NCBI GenBank assembly: GCA_039933635.1 | Contig: JBDTNQ010000168.1 | Span: forward strand, 1 to 5,827 | Length of the DNA: 5,827 nt | Reading direction: 5' to 3' | Origin: JBDTNQ01 sp039933635 | GTDB lineage: Bacteria > Acidobacteriota > Vicinamibacteria > Vicinamibacterales > SCN-69-37 | Notes under the pieces: model-generated | Databases searched by the model: none | What the model was told of the DNA's origin: nothing | Seen by the model: the letters and a program-made list of their open reading frames with translations, nothing else | In this document: one piece after another, positions 1 through 5,827 of the stretch | Layout of the letters: each line of letters opens with the position of its first letter | Position numbering within the stretch: the first letter of the stretch is position 1 | Made by a program: the position numbers and the translations under genes

Positions 1-1
1 G

Positions 2-829
2 CGTCCGCTGACGCTGCCCGAGGGCCGCGTGTTTGCCGTCGTGGCGGCCGTGGCGGTGGATTCGAGGGGCCACGTGTTCGTACACCAGCGATCGGCCCAG
101 CCACTCGTGGAGTTCGACGATCACGGTCAATATGTGCGTGATCTTCGTGAGGGGACCGACACCCGCGCGCACAGTGTGCGCATCGACGCGGACAACAACA
201 TCTGGACCGTGGACTCCGGCGCGCACACGGTCACGAAGCTCAGCCCGCGTGGCGATGTCCTGATGACGCTGGGCACCAACGGCGTCCTTGGCAGCGGCGC
301 GGACGCCGCACGGACGCCGCTCTTCAACACGCCGGCGGACGTCGCCATTGCCGCGAACGGCGATATCTTCGTCGCGCAGGGAGAGAACGGCGCGCCCGAT
401 CCGCGCGTCATCCGATTCGATCGCGCGGGCCGTTTCATCGCTACCTGGAGCCTGGCCTACGCGGAGGGGCAGCGTTCGAGTCCCCACGCCATCGTCACCG
501 ATCGCGACGGCCTCGTGTACGTCGCGGACCGGGACGTCATGCGGATCCGGGTCTTCCGGCCGGACGGCACGCCGGTTCGAGACATTCAGATGCAGAATCG
601 CGTCTACGGCCTCGTGCTCGATCGTGACGGGACCATGTGGATTGCCACCGGCAACGACGGCATGATTCAGCGGATCGACGCGAACGGGACTGTGCTCGGC
701 TACATGGGTAAGGCGGGCCGGGGCGACGGCCTGATCGGCGAAGGCCACATGCTTGCGCTCGCGCCCAATGGGGACATCTATGTGGCCGATACCATCAATT
801 CGACCGTTCACAAGTTCGCGCGCCCCTGA
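2..829 (+). CDS. PAL-like NHL six-bladed beta-propeller protein, 3' part (5' end outside window)
   Basis: The reading frame is open to the left edge (codons before 29 read RPLTLPEGR), so the GTG at 29 is internal and the true start lies outside. About 275 residues are visible. They consist of repeated NHL-type units of the form 'G-x-hydrophobic-V-A-D ... F-x-x-x-G', for example VAVDSRGHVFV, VRIDADNNIWTVD, AIAANGDIFVA, VTDRDGLVYVADR and LALAPNGDIYVAD. Counting from the GTG at 29, the order and spacing match peptidylglycine alpha-hydroxyglycine alpha-amidating lyase (PAL). H48 (AHSV), H153 (PHAI) and H240 (GHML) sit where PAL has its three zinc histidines. R21 and R168 (VADR) sit where PAL has its two active-site arginines. 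The DGY loop carrying PAL's active-site tyrosine is replaced near residues 116-120 by AQGEN. Bacterial members of this family are usually exported and of unknown substrate; a signal peptide, if any, would be upstream of the window. The propeller fold is nearly certain. Lyase activity is doubtful. Confidence 0.85.
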   Translation, partial: RPLTLPEGRVFAVVAAVAVDSRGHVFVHQRSAQPLVEFDDHGQYVRDLREGTDTRAHSVRIDADNNIWTVDSGAHTVTKLSPRGDVLMTLGTNGVLGSGADAARTPLFNTPADVAIAANGDIFVAQGENGAPDPRVIRFDRAGRFIATWSLAYAEGQRSSPHAIVTDRDGLVYVADRDVMRIRVFRPDGTPVRDIQMQNRVYGLVLDRDGTMWIATGNDGMIQRIDANGTVLGYMGKAGRGDGLIGEGHMLALAPNGDIYVADTINSTVHKFARP

Positions 830-1001
830 CACGCCGGTTCGGTGTGACAGAAACCAACGCCCATTTGCACGCATCCCCATCGGCAACCGAGTCGACGGGT
901 CTGACGGCCCGAGACCATCGGCCAGGTTTCAAGTGCGGCACTCGCGGGCGCCGAGCGCAGACCGGACGTGCAATCCTCCGACCGCGGGCGCGTCGCCGGC
1001 C

Positions 1002-2501
1002 TCAACCCCGCCGTGACTCCTCGGTACCGGCCTGGGGCATTGCACGGCTGGCGGCGTAGCCGACCGCACTGCACACGATCGCTCCGACCAGGACGTACCA
1101 CGTCCAGGCGAGCGGCGTGTACGCCTTGATCAGGACCATGCAGCCGAGGGACATCGCCATTCCGAGCATGATGCCGCGTTGATTCGTACGACGGGTCAGG
1201 ACGCCCAGCATGAAGGCGCCGAGCATCGGGCCGTAGACGAGTGACGCGATCGTCAGACCGGACGTAAAGACGGATCCCCAGCGGCGCGCGACGACCGCGA
1301 TGCCGATCAGCGCCACGCCCCACGCTGCCGTGACCCATCGCGAAACGCGCAGGAGGTGTGCATCGCTGGCATGGGGAGCCACCAGGGGCTGGTAGAAATC
1401 GATCACCGTTGTGGACGCCAGCGAATTCAGCGAGCCGCTCAAGTTCGACATTGCCGCCGCAAAGATGGCCGCGATGACCAGCCCTGAAATCCCGTGCGGC
1501 AGGTGCTGAACGATGAAGGTCGGGAAAATCTCGTCGTTGCTCGTCAGAATGGGGACCGCCACCGTCTGGTAGTAGCCGAAGAGCATCAGACCAATCGTCA
1601 GAAAGAGGATGAACTGCAACAGGACAATGACGCCGCTCATCATGAGCGCGCGTTGACTGTCGCGCAGGTTGCGGCACGTCAGCAGCCGCTGCACGAGTAA
1701 CTGGTCCGTGCCGTGGCTGGCCGTCGTCAGGCACGCGCCGCCGACGAGACCCGCCCAGAAGGTGAAGGGCAGGCGCAAATCCCAGGAAAACGAGACGACC
1801 TGGAGCTTGCCGGCGGCGCCGGCGCTCGCGATGATCGCCGCCCACCCGCCGGGCGTCAGCCGCAGCAACTCGTAGCCGGCCAGCAGCGAGCCGCCGATGT
1901 AGATGGCGAACTGGATCACATCCGTCCAGATCACCGCGCCGATCCCGCCTTCGAACGTGTAGACGAGCGTCAGCAGGCCCACGATGACGATCGACCAGAG
2001 CCACAGGTGGGGCACGCCAGCGACACTCGTCGAGAGCACGGCGCTCAGCACGAGCGACGCCGCAAACACGCGGACGCCTTCGGCCAGGGCGCGCATCACG
2101 AGGAACAGCGAGGCCGCGAAGTGCTTGGTCCCCGCCCCGAAGCGTCGATCGAGGAGGGAGTAGGCCGTCAGCATCTCACGCGCGAAATACGCCGGCAGCA
2201 GCAGCGCGCTGATGATCACGCGCCCGAAGAGATATCCGATCACCACTTGAATGTAGGTGAGCGACCCCCCCAGTTCCGGCCGCGCGGACGCGCCATAGAC
2301 GAGCGCCGGTACGCCGATGAGCGTCAGGGTGCTGGTCTCGGTCGCGACGATGGACAGCGAGATGATCCACCACGAGGTGGTGCGGCTGCCGAGGAAATAG
2401 TCCCTGACGGTGTGCTGGCCGTGCCGGAACCTCGTGCCGAATGCCGTGATGCCTGCCAGGTACGCCAGCAGCACGACGTAGTCGATAGCGGAAAATCCCA
2501 C
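1002..2501 (-). CDS. Sodium:solute symporter (SSS family, LeuT fold), substrate unknown
   Basis: This 499-residue inner-membrane protein, of typical SSS length, would use the sodium gradient to import a solute. About 13 hydrophobic segments are visible, roughly at residues 5-22, 44-66, 80-104, 126-155, 165-185, 187-210, 243-265, 285-310, 335-365, 385-405, 412-435, 440-458 and 463-484. Family motifs are clear: ATETSTLTLIGVPA (53-66) in the first core helix, YTFEGGIGAVIWTDVIQ (181-197) with the conserved Asp194, GTDQLLVQRLLT (264-275), and AAAMSNLSGSLNSLAS (348-363) in the sodium-site helix. The galactose-binding Gln69 of vSGLT aligns by eye with Thr60, so a galactose transporter is not indicated. 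The GTG at 2501 is the only start after the in-frame stop TGA (2525-2523) that keeps the first helix complete. No Shine-Dalgarno precedes it. The gene is divergent from glgP and convergent with the propeller gene. Family assignment is secure; the substrate could be a sugar, an organic acid or another small molecule. Confidence 0.94.
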   Translation of the reverse strand: MGFSAIDYVVLLAYLAGITAFGTRFRHGQHTVRDYFLGSRTTSWWIISLSIVATETSTLTLIGVPALVYGASARPELGGSLTYIQVVIGYLFGRVIISALLLPAYFAREMLTAYSLLDRRFGAGTKHFAASLFLVMRALAEGVRVFAASLVLSAVLSTSVAGVPHLWLWSIVIVGLLTLVYTFEGGIGAVIWTDVIQFAIYIGGSLLAGYELLRLTPGGWAAIIASAGAAGKLQVVSFSWDLRLPFTFWAGLVGGACLTTASHGTDQLLVQRLLTCRNLRDSQRALMMSGVIVLLQFILFLTIGLMLFGYYQTVAVPILTSNDEIFPTFIVQHLPHGISGLVIAAIFAAAMSNLSGSLNSLASTTVIDFYQPLVAPHASDAHLLRVSRWVTAAWGVALIGIAVVARRWGSVFTSGLTIASLVYGPMLGAFMLGVLTRRTNQRGIMLGMAMSLGCMVLIKAYTPLAWTWYVLVGAIVCSAVGYAASRAMPQAGTEESRRG

Positions 2502-2513
2502 GAGGAAGGCGCG

Positions 2514-2543
2514 ACAGTACCATCAGCAGCCAACGCCTGCCAA
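2514..2543 (-). promoter_or_regulatory. Candidate sigma70-type promoter of the symporter gene
   Basis: Read on the minus strand, TTGGCA (2543-2538, five of six matches to TTGACA) is followed after 18 nt by TACTGT (2519-2514). A TG lies one base before the -10, giving the extended form TGGTACTGT. Transcription would start near 2508-2505, only a few bases before the GTG at 2501. This would make the mRNA nearly leaderless and fits the missing ribosome binding site. The -10 matches the consensus only at T, A and the final T, so this is a reasoned candidate and not a firm call. Confidence 0.4.
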
Positions 2544-2604
2544 GCCAGGACGTGCATTCTTGTCGCCGCCTCGGCCGTCGCGCCTCCGGCCCGACGCCTG
2601 AGCG

Positions 2605-2633
2605 CTGAATCGGCGCGCCGCCTGAGGTATCCT
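2605..2633 (+). promoter_or_regulatory. Weak candidate promoter for glgP
   Basis: TATCCT (2628-2633) matches four of six bases of the -10 consensus. Seventeen bases upstream, CTGAAT (2605-2610) shares only the central TGA with TTGACA. A perfect 10-bp palindrome, CGGCGCGCCG (2611-2620), lies in the spacer. If real, the glgP leader would be about 130 nt and would include the palindrome at 2692-2709. No better -10 was seen between here and the glgP start. Confidence 0.22.
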
Positions 2634-2691
2634 CTGACTGTCGCGGCCGGTCCCAGGCGTCCGCGTCGGTTGGATCCGTCCCCATAGGTCC

Positions 2692-2709
2692 GACCCAGTC
2701 GACCGGGTC
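2692..2709. repeat. 18-bp near-perfect palindrome in the symporter/glgP control region
   Basis: GACCCAGTCGACCGGGTC is symmetrical about 2700.5. The GACCC and GGGTC arms and the central GTCGAC share the same axis, and eight of nine base pairs match; only A2697/C2704 breaks it. It lies 60 bp upstream of the glgP start and about 190 bp upstream of the symporter start. The shape suits an operator for a dimeric repressor. Alternatively it could form a small hairpin in the glgP leader. No regulator is encoded in the window. Confidence 0.35.
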
Positions 2710-2759
2710 ACGCCAGTCTGCGCGCGGCCGATTACCCATCCATTGCTACGGGTTCGCCC

Positions 2760-2765
2760 GGGAGG
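2760..2765 (+). promoter_or_regulatory. Ribosome binding site that sets the glgP start
   Basis: GGGAGG ends four bases before the ATG at 2770. This is somewhat close but a strong anti-16S match. It supports the ATG at 2770 over the in-frame TTG at 2743, which has no comparable site and would put this very purine stretch inside the coding region as part of Pro-Gly-Gly. Confidence 0.65.
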
Positions 2766-2769
2766 TTCC

Positions 2770-5244
2770 ATGCCGTCGTCGCTCAGTCACACATTTACCT
2801 ACGACAAGCTCGGCAACGACCGCGAGTCCCTTCGTCGCTCCCTGGCGAACCGGCTGATCTACTCCCTCGGCAAGGATCCCATCACCGCCACGAACCGCGA
2901 CTGGCTGAACAGCACGGCGTACACCGTCCGTGAGCGTCTGATCGAGCGCTGGATGGAAACCATGCGCAGCTATTACCGATCGGACGCGAAGCGCGTCTAC
3001 TACTTTTCGATGGAGTTCCTGACGGGGCGGCTGCTGTCGAACAGCCTGCTGAACATGGGCTTCTACGAGGAGTGCCGCGAAGCGTTGTCGGACATGGAAC
3101 TGAGCCTCGAGCGCATTCGCGAACTCGAACGCGATGCCGCGCTCGGCAACGGCGGACTCGGCCGCCTGGCCGCCTGCTTCCTCGATTCGATGGCGACGTT
3201 GTCGCTGCCGGGCTACGGCTACGGCATCCGCTACGAATACGGCATGTTCCATCAGCGGATCGAGCACGGCTATCAGGTGGAGTACCCGGACAACTGGCTC
3301 CGCGACGGCAACCCCTGGGAGTTCTCGCGTCCGGAGGTCAGTTTTCCCGTCAAATTCGGCGGGCGTGTCGTCGAGTTCCGGGACGAACTCGGCGTGCCGC
3401 GATTTCACTGGGTCGACACGGACGACGTGATGGCGATGGCGTTCGATACGCCGGTGCCGGGCTACGACACGCCGACGGTCAACAACATGCGTCTGTGGTC
3501 CGCGAAGGCGTCGCGTGACTTCAACCTGAAGGACTTCAACGCCGGCAACTACTTCAAGGCGGTGGAGGAGAAGAACCAGTCCGAGAACCTGTCCAAGGTC
3601 CTCTACCCCGATGACTCAACGCCGAAAGGCAAGGAACTGCGGCTGAAACAGCAGTATTTCTTCGTGTCGGCGTCGCTGCAGGATATCCTCCGCCGCTTCA
3701 GCGGGTACCACAAGACACTCGACGAGTTGCCGTCGAAGGTGGCCATTCAGCTCAACGACACGCATCCCACGATTGCGATTCCCGAGCTGATGCGCGTGCT
3801 CGTGGACCTCTATCGGCTGGACTGGGATCGCGCGTGGGCGATCACGACCGCGACCTTCTCCTACACGAACCACACGCTGATGCCCGAGGCTCTCGAGACG
3901 TGGCCGGTCAGCATGTTCGAGCGCGTGCTGCCGCGGCACCTGCAGATCATCTACGAGATCAACCAGCGGTTTCTCGAAGTGGTGCGCCATCGGTACCCCG
4001 GTGACGTCGATCTCCTGCGCCGCCTGTCGATCGTCGACGAAAGCGGCGACCGCCGCCTGCGCATGGCGCACCTGGCCATCATCGGTAGCCATAAGGTGAA
4101 CGGCGTCTCGCGCATTCACACCGACCTGATGAAGCAGACGATCTTCGCGGACTTCGACCGCATCACGCCGGGGAAGATCGTCAACATCACGAACGGCATC
4201 ACGCCCCGACGATGGCTGAACCAGGCCAACCCGTCGCTCTCGAAGCTCATCACGACGCACATCGGCGACGGGTGGCTCAAGGACCTCTCGTGCCTGAAGG
4301 CGCTCGTGCCGCTGGCCGACGATGCCGAATTCCGGCGCCAGTTCCGCGCCGTGAAACGTGAAATGAAGACCCGCCTGGCCGGCGTGATTCACGATCGACT
4401 CGGCATCGACGTCGAGCCGTCGTCGTTGTTCGACGTGCAGGTCAAGCGCTTCCACGAGTACAAGCGCCAGCTGCTGAACGTGCTGCACGTCGTCACGCGC
4501 TACAACCGGATTCGCGACGGTCACGGCGCCACGCTGGTGCCCCGAACCGTGGTGTTCAGCGGCAAGGCGGCGCCTGGTTACGCGATGGCCAAGCTCATCA
4601 TCAAGCTCGTGCACTCGGTCGCGGATGTCGTCAACAACGACCCGGCGTCGAGCGGCTTGCTGAAAGTGGTCTTCGTGCCCGATTACAGCGTGTCCAACGC
4701 CGAACTGATTATTCCCGCGAGCGATCTGTCCGAGCAGATTTCGACTGCCGGTACCGAAGCATCCGGCACGGGAAACATGAAACTGGCGCTCAACGGCGCC
4801 ATCACGATCGGCACGCTCGACGGCGCGAATATCGAGATATGCGAACAGGTCGGCAAGGAGAACGTCTTCATCTTCGGCATGACCGCCGCGGAAGCCGCCG
4901 ACCTCCGCGCCCGAGGGTATGATCCGTCCGCCGTTGTCGCTGGCAACGGGGAACTGCGCCGGACGTTGGACATGATTGCCACCGGCTTCTTCTCGGTGGA
5001 CGCGCCCGAGCGCTTCACGCCCATCACGGACGCGCTCACGCACTACGGCGATCACTTCCTGCTGCTTGCCGACTACGCGTCGTACATCGCCTGCCAGGAT
5101 TCGGTCGACGCGCTCTTCGTGGACGAAGAGGAATGGTCACGTCGCGCGATCCTCAACGTCGCCGGAATGGGCTACTTCTCGAGCGATCGGACGATTCAGG
5201 ACTACGCCGACAACGTGTGGGGCGTGAAAGCCGTCAGGAAATAG
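2770..5244 (+). CDS. glgP: Glycogen/starch/alpha-glucan phosphorylase (GT35, PLP-dependent)
   Basis: This cytoplasmic enzyme removes terminal glucose units from glycogen or maltodextrin by phosphorolysis, giving glucose-1-phosphate. The 824 residues compare with about 815 for E. coli GlgP and 797 for MalP, and similarity is visible along the whole length with no break. Landmarks are LGNGGLGRLAACFLDS (125-140), PDNWLRDGNPWE (173-184), LYPDDSTPKGKELRLKQQYF (278-297), QLNDTHP (327-333), TNHTLMPEALETWP (366-379), NGITPRRWL (475-483), the phosphate-site VQVKRFHEYKRQL (556-568; Lys559, Arg560, Lys565), and the cofactor-site motif TEASGTGNMK with the Schiff-base Lys671. His368 and Asp329 match active-site residues of the family. 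The N-terminus lacks the animal-type phosphorylation segment, as is usual in bacteria, so control by serine phosphorylation is not expected. The ATG at 2770 is chosen for its GGGAGG site. The gene stands alone, divergent from the symporter and convergent with the AMP nucleosidase gene. Glycogen versus maltodextrin preference cannot be told from sequence alone. Confidence 0.97.
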   Translation: MPSSLSHTFTYDKLGNDRESLRRSLANRLIYSLGKDPITATNRDWLNSTAYTVRERLIERWMETMRSYYRSDAKRVYYFSMEFLTGRLLSNSLLNMGFYEECREALSDMELSLERIRELERDAALGNGGLGRLAACFLDSMATLSLPGYGYGIRYEYGMFHQRIEHGYQVEYPDNWLRDGNPWEFSRPEVSFPVKFGGRVVEFRDELGVPRFHWVDTDDVMAMAFDTPVPGYDTPTVNNMRLWSAKASRDFNLKDFNAGNYFKAVEEKNQSENLSKVLYPDDSTPKGKELRLKQQYFFVSASLQDILRRFSGYHKTLDELPSKVAIQLNDTHPTIAIPELMRVLVDLYRLDWDRAWAITTATFSYTNHTLMPEALETWPVSMFERVLPRHLQIIYEINQRFLEVVRHRYPGDVDLLRRLSIVDESGDRRLRMAHLAIIGSHKVNGVSRIHTDLMKQTIFADFDRITPGKIVNITNGITPRRWLNQANPSLSKLITTHIGDGWLKDLSCLKALVPLADDAEFRRQFRAVKREMKTRLAGVIHDRLGIDVEPSSLFDVQVKRFHEYKRQLLNVLHVVTRYNRIRDGHGATLVPRTVVFSGKAAPGYAMAKLIIKLVHSVADVVNNDPASSGLLKVVFVPDYSVSNAELIIPASDLSEQISTAGTEASGTGNMKLALNGAITIGTLDGANIEICEQVGKENVFIFGMTAAEAADLRARGYDPSAVVAGNGELRRTLDMIATGFFSVDAPERFTPITDALTHYGDHFLLLADYASYIACQDSVDALFVDEEEWSRRAILNVAGMGYFSSDRTIQDYADNVWGVKAVRK

Positions 5245-5256
5245 GAAACACAGCGA

Positions 5257-5281
5257 CCGGGTGTGGCACGACACCACCCGG
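5257..5281. terminator. GC-rich hairpin, probable bidirectional terminator of glgP and amn
   Basis: CCGGGTG (5257-5263) pairs perfectly with CACCCGG (5275-5281) over 7 bp, with an 11-nt loop in which two more pairs can form beyond a bulge. The hairpin nearly fills the 41-nt gap between the two convergent stop codons. The tract after it is only partly T-rich: ACTCTTACT on the plus strand, and TCGCTGTGTTTCC on the minus strand. It is therefore not a textbook intrinsic terminator, but position and stability support the role. Confidence 0.6.
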
Positions 5282-5285
5282 ACTC

Positions 5286-5827
5286 TTACTCATCGAATCT
5301 CAGATGCTTGACGCTCTTGCCATGCCGGCGGATCAGCCGCAGCGCTTCGAGCCCGATCAGGACGTGGCGCTCGGCGTGATTCTGGGTGACGAGGCGATCT
5401 GACGCTTCGGTTTTCACGCCTTCTGGCACCATGGGCTGATCGCTCACGAGCAGGATCGCCCCGGACGGGATGCTGTTGGCGAAACCCGCGGCGAAGATGG
5501 TCGCTGTTTCCATATCGATGGCCATCGAGCGCGTCTTGCGCAGGTATTCCTTGAAGGCGTCGTCGTGTTCCCAGATGCGCCGGTTCGTCGTGTAGACGGT
5601 GCCGGTCCAGTAGTCGAGGCCCATGTCGCGGACCACGGTCGACACCGCGCGCTGCAGGCTGAAGGCGGGGAGCGCGGGTACCTCGGGCAGCAGATAGTCG
5701 TTCGACGTGCCATCTCCGCGAATCGCCGCGATGGGCAACACCAGGTCGCCGAGCAGATTCTTGCGTTTCAGCCCGCCGCATTTCCCGAGGAACAGCACGG
5801 CCTTCGGCTCGACGGCCGCCAACAGGT
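5286..5827 (-). CDS. amn: AMP nucleosidase, C-terminal part (5' end outside window)
   Basis: The enzyme hydrolyses AMP to adenine and ribose-5-phosphate and belongs to the nucleoside phosphorylase/hydrolase fold (PNP_UDP_1). The frame stays open to the right edge, so the TTG at 5822 is an internal Leu codon. About 180 residues are visible of roughly 260 expected for the short bacterial form. Clear motifs, read from the edge inward, are VLFLGKCGGLKRK, LVLPIAAIRGDGTSNDYL, TGTVYTTNRRIWEHD, then AIDMETATIF and LLVSDQPMVPEGVKTE. The Met-Glu pair (codons at 5513-5508) is the usual ribose-binding site. The Asp of SDQPM (codon at 5441-5439) is the expected base-protonating residue. The ending VKHLRFDE is also typical. 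The text resembles the short AMN-like family more than the long E. coli Amn, which has an extra N-terminal domain, but the missing N-terminus prevents a firm decision. A related purine nucleosidase is the alternative. Confidence 0.9.
   Translation of the reverse strand, partial: LLAAVEPKAVLFLGKCGGLKRKNLLGDLVLPIAAIRGDGTSNDYLLPEVPALPAFSLQRAVSTVVRDMGLDYWTGTVYTTNRRIWEHDDAFKEYLRKTRSMAIDMETATIFAAGFANSIPSGAILLVSDQPMVPEGVKTEASDRLVTQNHAERHVLIGLEALRLIRRHGKSVKHLRFDE

Noticed and set aside
2..829. Repeated motifs in the propeller gene as DNA repeats
   Set aside because: The repetition is at protein level (NHL blades) and diverged. There is no DNA-level tandem repeat.
830..1001. Small inverted repeats in the convergent gap, such as AGTG-CGG-CACT (932-942) and GGTCT/AGACC (898-916)
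   Set aside because: Stems are only 4-5 bp and no T-tract follows on either strand. They do not support a terminator, and no gene or RNA is visible in this 172-bp gap.
808..2004. Second minus-strand open frame overlapping the symporter
   Set aside because: It is a shifted frame of the symporter, Arg/Gly/His-rich and without membrane segments.
1713..2687. Long plus-strand open frame (324 codons) opposite the symporter gene
   Set aside because: It is rich in Arg, Asp, Gln and Ala with no fold-like pattern. It is the antisense of a conserved membrane protein in GC-rich DNA and has no plausible start signal.
2176..2739. Minus-strand open frame running from the glgP upstream region into the symporter 5' end
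   Set aside because: It is Arg/Pro-rich, out of frame with the symporter, and shows no homology pattern. The ATG at 2523 in this frame lies 22 bases before the GTG, so it is not an alternative symporter start.
2743..2769. Longer glgP start at TTG 2743
   Set aside because: The added MLRVRPGGS has no counterpart in the family, and the GGGAGG site favours the ATG at 2770.
3616..5055. Long minus-strand open frame (479 codons) opposite glgP
   Set aside because: Its composition (Val, Arg, His, Asp, Glu) is what antisense reading of a GC-rich gene gives, and no domain is recognisable. The sense strand is an unbroken phosphorylase.

Overview
The window is GC-rich chromosomal DNA, with G or C favoured at third codon positions. 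It holds four protein genes on alternating strands. Two are intact, a sodium:solute symporter and a glycogen phosphorylase. Two are cut by the window edges, a six-bladed propeller protein at the left and an AMP nucleosidase at the right. The mix of a PAL-like NHL propeller, an SSS transporter with an 'ETSxLTxIGxPA' motif and a short-form AMP nucleosidase suggests a free-living heterotroph. Acidobacteriota (Vicinamibacteria-like) is my best guess, but this is an impression and not a demonstrated placement. I see no tRNA, rRNA, CRISPR array, insertion sequence or phage gene.

Layout. Bases 2-829 (+) encode the C-terminal part of a PAL-like propeller. Bases 830-1001 are a convergent gap with no convincing terminator. 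Bases 1002-2501 (-) encode the symporter, starting at GTG. Bases 2502-2769 are the divergent control region between the symporter and glgP. It holds a plausible extended -10 promoter almost touching the symporter start, a weaker promoter candidate for glgP, an 18-bp imperfect palindrome and a good glgP ribosome binding site. Bases 2770-5244 (+) encode glycogen phosphorylase. Bases 5245-5285 are a 41-nt convergent gap filled largely by a GC-rich hairpin that could terminate both neighbours. Bases 5286-5827 (-) encode the C-terminal part of AMP nucleosidase.

How the genes relate. No two neighbours share a strand, so no operon is visible and each gene is probably transcribed alone or with genes outside the window. 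GlgP releases glucose-1-phosphate from stored glycogen. AMP nucleosidase splits AMP into adenine and ribose-5-phosphate. The symporter imports an unidentified solute with sodium. A common theme of carbon and energy homeostasis is possible but not shown by the sequence.

The window is mostly ordinary metabolism and I found no convincing undescribed system. The points most worth a second look are the PAL-like protein that keeps its metal-site histidines but lacks the expected tyrosine loop, the altered sodium-site residues of the symporter, its apparently leaderless start, and the palindrome upstream of glgP.
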